The position numbers were made by a program, and so were the translations under genes. From contig CBDANK010000002.1 in assembly GCA_965197565.1 (NCBI GenBank), positions 558,001 through 622,000 on the forward strand: a DNA stretch of 64,000 bases. The letters run 5' to 3'. The notes beneath the pieces were generated by a model that did no database searches, was not told where the DNA came from, and worked only from the letters and a program-made list of their open reading frames with translations. The stretch is from G963667675 sp965197565. GTDB taxonomy: Bacteria > Chloroflexota > Dehalococcoidia > Lucifugimonadales > UBA3495. This document shows positions 24,707 through 34,236 of the stretch, one piece after another (position 1 is the first letter of the stretch; each line of letters opens with the position of its first letter).

Positions 24707-25098
24707 CCTGTAAATCCTCAGAATCAAAGAAATCACAGTTCAGACAATTGCGCCAAGGACGGCGGCGACACCGAGACGGCGGGAAACCGAAATGTAGGGG
24801 CAACCCTTGTGGTTGCCCTGATTTCCCCACTAACCACCAACCACTGCCACATCCCCCTTGACAGCCCCGAAAGCCAATACCTATAACTGAAACTACATTG
24901 CCCGAATGCCAACGACCCCAAGCTCCCTCGATGGTCCGTGACCAGTGGCCGCCAACTGGCTGGCGGCCACTCTCCAAGGGGATCTGGAGGATTTCGGCCC
25001 CGTGACCGATTCGTCCGCTATTCGTTCGAGCGAAAAAACGAATCCGTCAGGTCAGGTAGGGTTGCAATTCAGGTGATTTCATTCCCGAACCCACCCGT

Positions 25099-25215
25099 CA
25101 TTATTATGAAAATAGCTTTCGTCATACCTGTGGAAACGAGTATCCACAGTCCCAACGGCCTTAGACTCCCGTTTGCACGGGAGTGACGGTTGGGGACTGG
25201 CCGCCATTTTCATCT
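25099..25215. repeat. 117-bp dispersed repeat, copy 2
   Basis: It aligns without gaps to 24590-24706, with a small number of substitutions (for example cacccc to cggcct and ccacgg to gcacgg). Spurious reading frames starting MKIAFVIPVETSIHSP arise from both copies. Confidence 0.8.
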
Positions 25216-25245
25216 TCATGGGTGGCCTTCGCAAGGCCATGAGGA

Positions 25246-25278
25246 ATTGCTATGAAAATAGACTATTTTCATAGCAAT
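25246..25278. repeat. Palindromic hairpin element, second copy
   Basis: attgctatgaaaatag (25246-25261) and ctattttcatagcaat (25263-25278) are exact reverse complements around one A. It is the same element as 2361-2409 but with a C-G pair replacing T-A at one stem position. Confidence 0.85.
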
Positions 25279-25481
25279 GACATGGTTGGAGGTTATTGTG
25301 TGCTTTCTGGGCGGCAATGGAAAAGACCCTGAGCTACCTCATCTCGTCAAACTTAAGTCCGAGCGTTAGTATAGGATATGTTTACCGCCAGGACATTTTC
25401 CTTCCGGTTTTTCCTTCTGGTGAGGAAAGGGAAGTCCTGGGGCGGGCCCATTCTGAACGCATTACGCAAAGGAGGCCACCA

Positions 25482-26434
25482 ATGGCCGGACCCTTGATTA
25501 TAGATACTCATATCCATGTGTATGAGTCCAAGGAAGCGGGAGAGCAACAAAAAGCGGCGTACAATGGGGGATGGGAATTCGATGACCCCAGACGGGGGCC
25601 GCCCTACAGCCGTTACCATGGGGACGTGGCAGAAGCCTTAGAGGCCATGGAAGAAGCCGGGGTTTCCCGGGCGGGGATAGTCAACTTGGACCGGTCATTG
25701 ACGGACCGCCAGCAGAAGATTACCCAGCTTGCTGAAGGTCTCAGCGAGACCGAGCGGACAAAGGCTGTCCGGGAAATAGATGAAGCCGCCGCAGAGAGAC
25801 TCAAACAGTCCAACATCTGGTTTTGCGGACTGGCGAAAGACCACCCCCAGTTGGCGCCTCACATATGTATAGACCCTTGGGTCATGACACCGGAGGAGGC
25901 CCAAGCCCATTTACAGGACATGGCGGAGAATCACGGCGCCGGGGCATTAAACTCCACTCGGTAATCCAGCGCTTCTACATGGCCGATAAGCGAATGTGGC
26001 CGGTCTACCAGACCTGTGTAGAGTTGGGTTTGAGCGTCGTAGCCCACTCGGGCCGGGCTAGGGGCGTCGACCAGTACGGCGACCCGCAAGCCTTTGCCGG
26101 AGTGTTGGAGGCCTTCCCCGAGCTAAAGCTTGTGATGGCCCACATGGGGAATGGGGCTTGGCGTCAAACTAAGGAAATCGCCGACGCTTACCCCAACGCA
26201 ATCTTCGACTGTTGCGAGTTGATGGAGTGGATCGGTGCGCCTAACGCCCCAACTACCCAGCAACTGGCCCAGCTTATCAAGGATGTCGGCCCGGAAAGGG
26301 TGATGATGGCCTCTGATTTCCCGTGGTGGTCCCCGGCCCATTGCGTGGAGCGGATAATGGACTTCCCGATTCTCTCGAATGAAGAAAAGGAAGGCATCTT
26401 GGGGGCCAACGCGGTCCGACTTCTGGGCATTTAG
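25482..26434 (+). pseudogene. Amidohydrolase_2 family enzyme, frameshifted
   Basis: The ATG at 25482 follows a strong aaaggagg site. The N-terminal part has the metal motif IIDTHIHVYES. The frame runs to 25964 (GAGALNSTR), while the next frame picks up with GIKLHSVIQRFYMADKRMWP and continues to 26434 with VVAHSGRARG, VMAHMGNGAW and MASDFPWWSP. The break is at a GGGG run (25941-25944): one extra G would give a continuous barrel of about 317 aa. Family members are zinc-dependent hydrolases or decarboxylases of cyclic or acid substrates. The lesion may be genuine or a homopolymer sequencing error. All expected metal ligands are present across the two frames. Confidence 0.82.
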
Positions 26435-26457
26435 CGTGTGCCAGGGGCCAATATTCT

Positions 26458-28044
26458 CTATGGCACTGCTTGCCCCGCCATAACCCCGGTGCACCGCTCT
26501 TGGCTTACGGCTACCTGGCCGTTAACCAGGACGAAAGGGATGCCTGAAGGGAATTGGTGCGGGTCGTCATAGGTAGCGTTGTCTATGATATGTTCGGCGT
26601 CGAAGACCACAAGGTCGGCGTAATACCCTTTTTCGATGCGTCCGCGTTGAGTCAGGCCGAAACGCTGCGCGGGCCGGTCCGTCATTCTATGGACCATCTG
26701 CTCAAGACTGAGGATTCCGAACTCCCGGCGCAGACGTCCCAAAAATCTGGGAAAGGCGCCGTAGGAGCGTGGATGAGGCATGCTGCCAAGGGGGGTGATG
26801 TCGCTGCATACCATGTAATCATGCCGGGCCAAGAGCTCCATTGAATCACGACTGACTTGACGCCAAAGCGCCGAACTCTGAGGAGGCGCGCCCAGATAGC
26901 CAACCTTCAAATCTTCGTCGAGAAGCAACTCACAAAGAGCCTCTCCCAGCGTCGCTCCTCGCTGCTTCGCTATATCGGATAAGCTCATCCCTTCCAGATG
27001 GGCGTTTTTCGGAAGGTAGGAGAACACCATCCCTTGCAGCGCCGCCATTGTGCTGGCGTTGTTGTCGAGGTAATCACTGATGCTGCGGCGTTCAGAGGGG
27101 TCCTCAAGCCGTCGGATGAGCGCATCAGGACCCCCTTCCTGGGCATGGCTTGGCGGGAAACTGACGGCAATGGAGCTGCCTGCGGCGTATGGGTAAATGT
27201 CCAGAGTACAGTCCACCCCTTCAGCCTCCGCTTGGTCAACCGGTTTCATCAACTTTTCCACAGCGCCGGCTGTCTCCGGCGCAGTTCGGGTATGGGCCAG
27301 GTGAAGGCGGACATCGGAGCGGCGTGCGATTTCCAGTGCTTCCGGAATGCCGCCTCCAGCGTAGGCTCGTTCTATGTTGGTCCTACGGACCTCGGCCATG
27401 TACACCGACCCGGCTTCGTGAACCGTCTTGCATAGGTGGATCAATTCTTCGGTATCGGCCCAAGGGCCGGGATAGTAGGCGCCCCCAGTGGAGAAGCCTA
27501 CGGCTCCCTGCTCGATGCCCTCCCTAATCAAGCGGCGGGCTTTTTCCAGAGCATCTCCAATCAGGGGGATGTCGTGGAATCCCAGGACTTCAAGGCGAAT
27601 CGTGCCGTGGGGCACCAGGTAGGCGGTGTTGATAGCCACTTTCTTATGGTAGTTGGCCCGGAAAGCAGCGACACTACTCATGTCCAAGTTTTCGTCCGGG
27701 TCACCCAGCAGACCTCCCAACCAATGGCGATAGACGCGGTAGTTCTCGGCGGAAAGGGGAGCGTATGACATTCCATCCAGGCCAAGGATTTCGGTGGTTA
27801 TGCCTTGGCGCAGACCGTTGGCATGTTGTGGGTCCAGCAGGAGCGGGCCCTCCGAATGGGTGTGGGTGTCAACAAAACCAGGCGACACCATCAGGCCGGC
27901 GGCATTGATCACATTACCGGCCTCAGCGCGTGAAAGGTCGTCTATAGCACTGATTCTTTCCCCGTTGATGCCTATGTCGGCCCGATACCCAGCGGCCCCT
28001 GAACCATCTATCACGGTCCCACCAACGATCAGGACATCGAACAT
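26458..28044 (-). CDS. N-acyl-D-amino-acid deacylase / D-aminoacylase family amidohydrolase
   Basis: A 528-aa amidohydrolase. It starts with the urease-like beta segment (VLIVGGTVIDGSGAAGYRAD) and has the metal motif GFVDTHTHSEG, a region with GAVGFSTGGAYYPG (typical of D-aminoacylases), LHLAHTRTAPET, the later Asp in MVCSDITPLGS, and the C-terminal block GRIEKGYYADLVVFD. These cytoplasmic enzymes remove acyl groups from D-amino acids or open related rings. Substrate is not readable from sequence. It is convergent with the frameshifted amidohydrolase gene, 23 bp away. Confidence 0.88.
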   Translation of the reverse strand: MFDVLIVGGTVIDGSGAAGYRADIGINGERISAIDDLSRAEAGNVINAAGLMVSPGFVDTHTHSEGPLLLDPQHANGLRQGITTEILGLDGMSYAPLSAENYRVYRHWLGGLLGDPDENLDMSSVAAFRANYHKKVAINTAYLVPHGTIRLEVLGFHDIPLIGDALEKARRLIREGIEQGAVGFSTGGAYYPGPWADTEELIHLCKTVHEAGSVYMAEVRRTNIERAYAGGGIPEALEIARRSDVRLHLAHTRTAPETAGAVEKLMKPVDQAEAEGVDCTLDIYPYAAGSSIAVSFPPSHAQEGGPDALIRRLEDPSERRSISDYLDNNASTMAALQGMVFSYLPKNAHLEGMSLSDIAKQRGATLGEALCELLLDEDLKVGYLGAPPQSSALWRQVSRDSMELLARHDYMVCSDITPLGSMPHPRSYGAFPRFLGRLRREFGILSLEQMVHRMTDRPAQRFGLTQRGRIEKGYYADLVVFDAEHIIDNATYDDPHQFPSGIPFVLVNGQVAVSQERCTGVMAGQAVP

Positions 28045-28630
28045 AGTATTCTCCTAGGGCAACTTCTTACTTGAGCCTTATTCATAATTATCCAAGGCTC
28101 ATCACCCATTCTTAATACAGTTCAATCAGGTCGGGAAGCTTGCCTTCAATATATTCGACGCTATTGTGAATAGCAAGGATGGTTAGACCGGGAGGTGTAC
28201 GGAAATCCCCCGGTTGGCAGAACAACCGTCCAAAACCTTGGAGTGAAAACTGGCAACTTTGGCGTTTGCCGGGGTTATAATACTAGTGGCCGCGCCGCTC
28301 CACCCCAATGGGCTGGACCTATAATCGCCGGTTAATGCGGCGGAAGATACAGGCGCCGATACAATCGCGGAGCCGTTCCCCGTTGATTGAGCGTGGGCAT
28401 CCAGTCTTGTCATGATGAGAGGAATCTTTTAGTTATAGCTACTGTCATCCCCGGTTTCCTGCCGTCATCCTGACTAAAGCCGGGACCCGGAAAGGCGCCA
28501 CAAAGCCGACGTTATTTCCTCTGGACCTTCATGCGGACCTTCCCGGATTCCGGCCTGCGCCGGAAAGACACAGGGGTAGCGGCCTGCTCCATGCGAGAAC
28601 TAAAAGGCCCGGTCATGGCGGGGCGACGCC
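28045..28630. other. Intergenic region with palindromic repeats
   Basis: About 585 bp. The right half (about 28441-28580) is built from REP-like units such as ctgtcatccccggtttcctg and attccggcctgcgccggaaa. The left half has a few inverted motifs but no reading frame with convincing protein character. Confidence 0.45.
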
Positions 28631-30857
28631 TTGACTGAATTCTTGGCCCGCATCAGCGCGCGAAGGCCCTTTGTAATCATCGCCATCTGGGCAGTGGTGG
28701 GGCTGATCGCCGGCGGGCTCGCCGTAGACGCCGAAATGGCCCCCGGCCCGAAGCCGCTCACAGACATACTCGACAAGGCCACGACCACGGAGTTTCGACT
28801 GAGCGGCAGTGCCGAGTCCGAGCGCGCCGACCGTCTCCTAGAAGACCGGCTCCGCGGCCCCAAACCGGTCAACTAAATAGTCATCGTCCAGTCGGACCTC
28901 CTCACCGTGGACGCCCACGAGTTTCGGGCGAAGGTCGAAGAGGTGTACGCCAATATCGCCGCCGTGGGCAGCGAGACCGCAACCCCCGGCCCGAACTACT
29001 ACCTGACCAACGACCCGACCCTCGTCTCCGCCGACCGTAGGACCATCATAATGCCCCTGGCCATGACCGGCTCCTTAGAAGAAGCCGTGGAAAACGTCGC
29101 CGACGTCCTCCACGTCGTCGAGGAAGCGGACGGGAAGGACGGCTTCCGCGTGCTCATGGTAGGGGACGCCAGCACTGCCCGCGAGAACAACGAACTGGCG
29201 GAAAATGACCTAAGGCGGGGAGAACGCATCGGCATCCCGGTCGCACTCGTCATCCTCGTGGTCCTCTTCGGCACCATCGCCGCCGCCCTGATGCCGGTAG
29301 GATTGTCCATTGCTTCCATCGTAGTTGCATTGGGCATTACGGCGCTCATCGGTCAAGCCTTCGAGCTGATCTTCTTCGTCACGCTCATGATCATTATGAT
29401 CGGCCTGGCTGTGGGGATAGACTATTCCCTGGTTATAATATCCCGCTACCGGGACGAACTGGCCCGCGGTTTGGACAAGTACGCGGCTATCGAGCGCGCC
29501 GGGGCAACGGCGGGCCGGACGGTGCTGTTCAGCGGTCTCACCGTCGTCATCGCCCTGTGCGGCATCCTCATCGTTCCTTTCTCCTTCTTCCAGTCCCTTG
29601 CCCTTGGCGCGGTAGTCGTCGTATTGGTTGCGTTGGCGGCTACTCTCACCCTCCTGCCGGCCAACCTCGCGCTCCTCGGCCCCAGAATCAACCACCTACC
29701 CCTTCCCTTCTTCGGCAGGGCAAGAGTCAGACCCTCCGAGTCCTCGGGGCGGGGGTTCTGGGAGCTTATCACCCGCGTCGTCGCCCGCTACCCTGTGCTC
29801 AGCATCATCGTCATCGGAGCGCCCATGATCGCCGCTACCGTCTTCTATTTCCAGATCCACACCGGAATAAACGGCGTCGACGCCTTCCCCGAAGGAGCTC
29901 AGACCAGGGAAGCCTTCTTCATCATGGAAGAGGAGTTCTCCTTCGGGCTGGTCAGTTCCACCGAGATCGTCATCGACGGGGATATCGACAGCCCAGGCGT
30001 TCGGGAGGCGATAGGAAAGCTTCAAGCATCCCTCATGGGCCACCCGGGCCTGCAGGTCTCTCCCGTCCTGGCCGTCAACGACTTGGGAGACCTGGCCTTG
30101 CTGTCAGTATTCATCCCCGGGGAGCCCCGCAGCCAGGAAGCGGTCGACGTCGTGTCCACGATCCAAGACCGTTACATCCCGGCCGCTTTCGACGGGGTCG
30201 ATGCAGAAGCCCTGGTCGGCGGCGTGACCTCTGAGACTGCGGATGTCTTCTCTATAATCGGCGCATATACTCCCATCGTCTTTGCCTTCGTGCTTGGCCT
30301 CAGCTTCATCGTCTTGATGCTGGTCTTCCGGTCGATAGTCATCCCGGTTAAAGCCGTCTTCATGAACCTCCTCTCGGTGGGCACGGCTTACGGACTGATG
30401 GTCTTGGTATTCCAGAAGGGAGTGGCCACGGACTTGCTGGGGTTCCAGCATGCTGAGGTCATCGATGCTTGGATACCTTTGTTCCTGTTCTCCATCCTAT
30501 TCGGGCTGTCCATGGACTACCATGTGTTCCTGCTGAGCCGCATCCGCGAGCGGTACGATCAGACCGGGAACAATGCCGAGGCGGTAGCCTACGGCCTACG
30601 GCCTGCGGTCCACGGGAGGGTTGATCACCGGCGCCGCCCTCATCATGGTCGTGGTGTTCGGCGCTTTCGCATCTGGGAAGACCATCATCAACCAGCAGGT
30701 CGGGTTCGGGCTTGCCGTAGCGGTATTCCTGGATGCTACACTGGTAAGGTCGGTACTGGTCCCGGCCAGTATGGAGGTGTTGGGCAGACGCAACTGGTAC
30801 CTGCCGTCGTGGCTGAATTGGCTTCCCGATTTACGGGTGGAAGCTGAAAAACCGTGA
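28631..30857 (+). pseudogene. MMPL/RND-family transporter broken by a stop and a 7-bp expansion
   Basis: The ancestral frame starts at a TTG at 28631 (TEFLARISARRPFVIIAIWA) and encodes an RND/MMPL permease of about 740 aa. An in-frame TAA at 28874-28876 interrupts GPKPVN-IVIVQSDLLTVD, probably from GAA. The frame then runs through the TM core, including GLAVGIDYSLVIISRYRDEL and the second-half FGLSMDYHVFLLSRIRERYD. At 30588-30608 three 7-mers (cctacgg, cctacgg, cctgcgg) shift the frame. Removing one unit restores AVAYGLRSTGGLITGAALIM and the true C-terminus to 30857. Two independent lesions make a functional product unlikely. Confidence 0.85.
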
Positions 30858-30873
30858 GATTGAGGGGTGTCAC

Positions 30874-32085
30874 ATGGTAGAACTCGAGTCTGAATCCCAG
30901 GTGAAAGCACCAATAAAAATACCTACCGACCACACGCTGGGCTACGAAAAGGCCCGCGCCGTCGCACCCGATATCGCGGACAGTTACGTCGCCCACACCC
31001 TCATTGGAGACCCGCTGGCCGAAGCGATGACGGAAGACCTGGCAGGGTTTGGAATAAACAAATCAATGCGGCTCATCCAAGCGGCCATGGATCAAGAGGA
31101 AGGGGCCTTACGGGATGCGCCGGCCTCGATGCGAAAATTCTTCAGAGACGCGGAAACTCAGCCGGAATGGCTCAACTTTGCGGCATTCGCACCAGGTGTC
31201 CGCATGTTTCACAGGAATTCGCAGGTGGTCCTGGCGGCATTCGTCGCAGATGTGCTGATAGAAGGCTTTACAACGAATATAGCAAAGTCCTTCTTCATCA
31301 CCGGCCGGGTGCGGGACCAGGGCATCAGGCGGTTGGGGCAGAATAACCGTCACATGACGGAAATATTCTTTCCCGGCGGCCTGTACCGGTATGGAGACGG
31401 CTGGAAACTTTCCGTCCGTATTAGGATAGTTCACGCACGGATGAGATACCTCTTAAACCATTCGGAAGACTGGGATACCGAAGCTTGGGGTGCGCCGATT
31501 AGCGCGGCGCACCTGGGTTACGCCATTTCCGCTTTTTCAGCAAGGCTCCTGAAACACATGAAAACCTTGGGCGCCGAATACAACGCTGAAGAGTACGCCA
31601 GCTTCATGGCTGTTTGGCGCTACAGCGGTTACTTGATGGGCATTCCCGAAACGATCCTGTTCCACGATGCCGATGAAGCCCTGAAGCTGTATGACATCGG
31701 CCTCATGTGCGAGCCTGATTCTACAACTGAATCGGTCGTGATGGCGAATTCCTTGGTCAACTCCGCGCCGTTGATAGCCGGGATTACCGAACCGGCCGAC
31801 CGCCGCAAGTTGACCCACTACGTGTACCGTATTTCCCGCGCACTTATCGGAAGAGAGGTCGCTGAGGCACTGATGTATCCGCCGCTCCCCTCCTTTGGGA
31901 CTGTCGGGTGGTTTAAGATGCAACAGCGTTATGGCCACATCCTGAGCAAGCTGTTTCCGGGCCGCCGCCTAGACAGCAACTTCGCCAGATTCACGTCCTT
32001 GCTCGAAACTTCATTGTTCGACGAGGAAGGAATCCGCTACACATTGCCCGACCACGTATACGCAGAAGAGTCTACCAAGTGGTGA
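30874..32085 (+). CDS. DUF2236 (MpaB/latex-clearing-like) oxygenase-family protein
   Basis: 403 aa, helical, soluble. The DUF2236 blocks are visible: FFITGRVRDQGIRRLGQNNR with MTEIFFPGG, then VRIRIVHARMRYLL, where H187 corresponds to the proposed haem axial ligand, and later WRYSGYLMGIPE. Related proteins include the rubber oxygenase Lcp (haem b) and fungal MpaB. The substrate is unknown. It follows the broken MMPL gene by 16 bp on the same strand; the two may once have formed a unit moving or oxidising a lipid. The oxygenase gene itself is intact. Confidence 0.75.
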   Translation: MVELESESQVKAPIKIPTDHTLGYEKARAVAPDIADSYVAHTLIGDPLAEAMTEDLAGFGINKSMRLIQAAMDQEEGALRDAPASMRKFFRDAETQPEWLNFAAFAPGVRMFHRNSQVVLAAFVADVLIEGFTTNIAKSFFITGRVRDQGIRRLGQNNRHMTEIFFPGGLYRYGDGWKLSVRIRIVHARMRYLLNHSEDWDTEAWGAPISAAHLGYAISAFSARLLKHMKTLGAEYNAEEYASFMAVWRYSGYLMGIPETILFHDADEALKLYDIGLMCEPDSTTESVVMANSLVNSAPLIAGITEPADRRKLTHYVYRISRALIGREVAEALMYPPLPSFGTVGWFKMQQRYGHILSKLFPGRRLDSNFARFTSLLETSLFDEEGIRYTLPDHVYAEESTKW

Positions 32086-32106
32086 TGCCGCAGGGCAAGC
32101 CGCCTG

Positions 32107-34026
32107 CTACGCCGTTGCCGCCATTTCCCGATCGGCCTCGCCCCGGTCGGACAGCGCCGCCGCCTCGGGGAAGAAGACACTCAAGACTCGTTGGGCAATG
32201 CCCTGAGCATCCAACTGAAGCCGGCGCCGTTGGTCAGCCGCAGTACCGTGCTCAATGAAAGAGTCCGGCATGCCGATGCGGTGGACCGGGACGTCTCCCA
32301 TTCCGGCGTCGGAGAGGGCTTCAAGCACCGCCGAGCCGAACCCTCCGGCTAGCACATTTTCTTCTACCGTGACGATGCGGCGGGAGCTGCGCGCCGCCTG
32401 CAAGAGCAGGTCTACATCGAGGGGCTTCACGAAGACCGGGTCTACAACGCCACATGCAATGCCATGCTGGGCAAGCCTTTCTGCTGCGCCCACGGCTGCG
32501 CTGGCCGACTTGCCCAGACCAAAGATGACCACGTCGCGGCCCTCCCTGATCACAGAGCCCCTGCCCAGAGGCAGTTCCTTGAGGTCCTCATCGAGAGCTG
32601 CACCGACGGCGGCCCCCCGCGCAATGCGGATAGCGAAGGGGCCCCGGTGTTTATATGCGGTGTAGACCAGATGCTGCAGTTGGTTTTCGTCCCTGGGCGC
32701 CGCAACGACGGCGTTGGGCAGGCACCGCAGGTAAGAGATGTCGAAAGCGCCATGGTGCGTCTTGCCGTCCTCGCCGACGATACCGGCGCGATCGGCAATC
32801 AGCGTCACCGGCAGATTCTGAAGGCACACATCGTGGACTACCTGATCGAAGGCTCGTTGGAGAAACGTCGAGTAGATAGAGACAAAGGGTTTGAGTCCCT
32901 TAGACGCCATTCCCGCCGCCATGCTGAGGGCAGTTTGCTCCGCGATGCCGACGTCGAAGACCCTGTCGGGGAAATGGCGCTGCACCTCCGCCAGCCCGGT
33001 GCCCTCCAGCATCGCCGCGCTGATGCCGACTACGGAATCGTCCTCGCGCATGAGGCGTGTTATAGTCTGGGCGAACACCTTCGAGTAAGTGGGCGCTCCC
33101 GACCCGTCCCCCAACGGAGAGCTTGGCTGGTGAAACTTGACAGGATCGTCCTCGGCGGGTTCGTAACCGTGGCCTTTGTGGGTCACCACGTGGACCAAAG
33201 GCACCGAGCCGGCGGACGTTCTGGCTTGCCGGAGCGTTTCTTCCAGTTGCTTGAAGTCGTGGCCGTCGACAGGGCCCAGGTATTGGAACCCCATCTCGGC
33301 CCAGAACATCGTTGGCACAATGAGACCTGCGAGCCCGGTATTGAACCTCTTGACCAGCCGGTACATCAGTTCGCCCGTGGGCACTTTCTGGGAAAGGGCC
33401 TTCACCCGCCCGACCATCGCTTGGTATTCGGGGTGGGTGATCAAACGCTTGCGCCAGTTGGTGAGGAAGCCGATGTTCTCCGAGATGGACATCCCATTGT
33501 CGTTGAGGACGACGATTAGCTTCTCAGGGTTTAGGTGCACGATGTTGTTCAGTGCCTCGAAGCTCGATCCGGAAGTCATCGCCCCGTCCCCAACCACCAC
33601 AACGGTCCACGAGTCCGTCCGGCGCTTCGCCGCGCCTTCGGCGATGCCGAGAGCGATTGAAAGTCCGGTGCCCGCGTGGCCGGCACAGAGGGTGTCGTGG
33701 GGGCTTTCCCTTGGTTCCCCGAACCCGGACAGGCCGCCTTCCAAGCGGATGGCCTTGAACTCGTCGCGCCGCCCCGTTACCAACTTGTGCGTGTAGGTCT
33801 GGTTGGTCGTGTCCCAAACTATGCTGTCCTTGGGGCTGTCGAAAACGCGGTGCAGCGCCAACGTGAGCTCAACCACCCCCAAATTCGAAGCCAAATGGCC
33901 GCCGCGTTCAGTTATAACGGAGATAATGATGTCTCGCGCCTCTTGCGCGACTTGGGCCAGCTCGTTGTGGCTAAGCCCTCTGAGGTCGCTCGGTGCATCG
34001 ATCCGGTCCAAGAGACGATGTGACAT
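32107..34026 (-). CDS. dxs: 1-deoxy-D-xylulose-5-phosphate synthase, divergent active site
   Basis: 639 aa from the ATG at 34026 (aaggag upstream). This thiamine-diphosphate enzyme condenses pyruvate and glyceraldehyde-3-phosphate, the entry step of the MEP isoprenoid pathway. Present are GGHLASNLGVVELTLALHR, the ThDP motif GDGAMTSG...NDN, THKGHGYEPAE (catalytic His), GIAEQTALSMAAGMA (Glu) and EDGKTHHGAFD. The normally invariant GHQxYxHK segment reads TTNQTYTHK, so the His at the position of E. coli H49 is Asn (N75), and the TGHSS-type loop reads AGHAGTG. A downstream hopanoid cluster would consume the isoprenoids. Confidence 0.88.
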   Translation of the reverse strand: MSHRLLDRIDAPSDLRGLSHNELAQVAQEARDIIISVITERGGHLASNLGVVELTLALHRVFDSPKDSIVWDTTNQTYTHKLVTGRRDEFKAIRLEGGLSGFGEPRESPHDTLCAGHAGTGLSIALGIAEGAAKRRTDSWTVVVVGDGAMTSGSSFEALNNIVHLNPEKLIVVLNDNGMSISENIGFLTNWRKRLITHPEYQAMVGRVKALSQKVPTGELMYRLVKRFNTGLAGLIVPTMFWAEMGFQYLGPVDGHDFKQLEETLRQARTSAGSVPLVHVVTHKGHGYEPAEDDPVKFHQPSSPLGDGSGAPTYSKVFAQTITRLMREDDSVVGISAAMLEGTGLAEVQRHFPDRVFDVGIAEQTALSMAAGMASKGLKPFVSIYSTFLQRAFDQVVHDVCLQNLPVTLIADRAGIVGEDGKTHHGAFDISYLRCLPNAVVAAPRDENQLQHLVYTAYKHRGPFAIRIARGAAVGAALDEDLKELPLGRGSVIREGRDVVIFGLGKSASAAVGAAERLAQHGIACGVVDPVFVKPLDVDLLLQAARSSRRIVTVEENVLAGGFGSAVLEALSDAGMGDVPVHRIGMPDSFIEHGTAADQRRRLQLDAQGIAQRVLSVFFPEAAALSDRGEADREMAATA

Positions 34027-34236
34027 GGTAGAACTCCTTGTGGAGTGTCGGCCGGGGCGCCGGTCCACCGTAGCTAAGGCGATTTAAGCGGATTTAACTG
34101 ATTGTAGGCACATGGGACACATATTACAAGCTGTTGCGGCAACTGGAACCGCTCAGAGTTGATGACACAGAACCCGCCGGCTGTGCCCTGATTGCTCTCA
34201 GAGCCGCCGGGTTATTAGGATAAGCCCCAAGGCGCG

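Noticed and set aside
28183..28413. 76-codon minus-strand frame
   Set aside because: No ribosome site of note, no recognisable pattern, and it lies in a repeat-rich gap.
32464..33519. 351-codon plus-strand frame inside dxs
   Set aside because: Antisense to a clear dxs gene; composition follows the GC-rich third positions of dxs.
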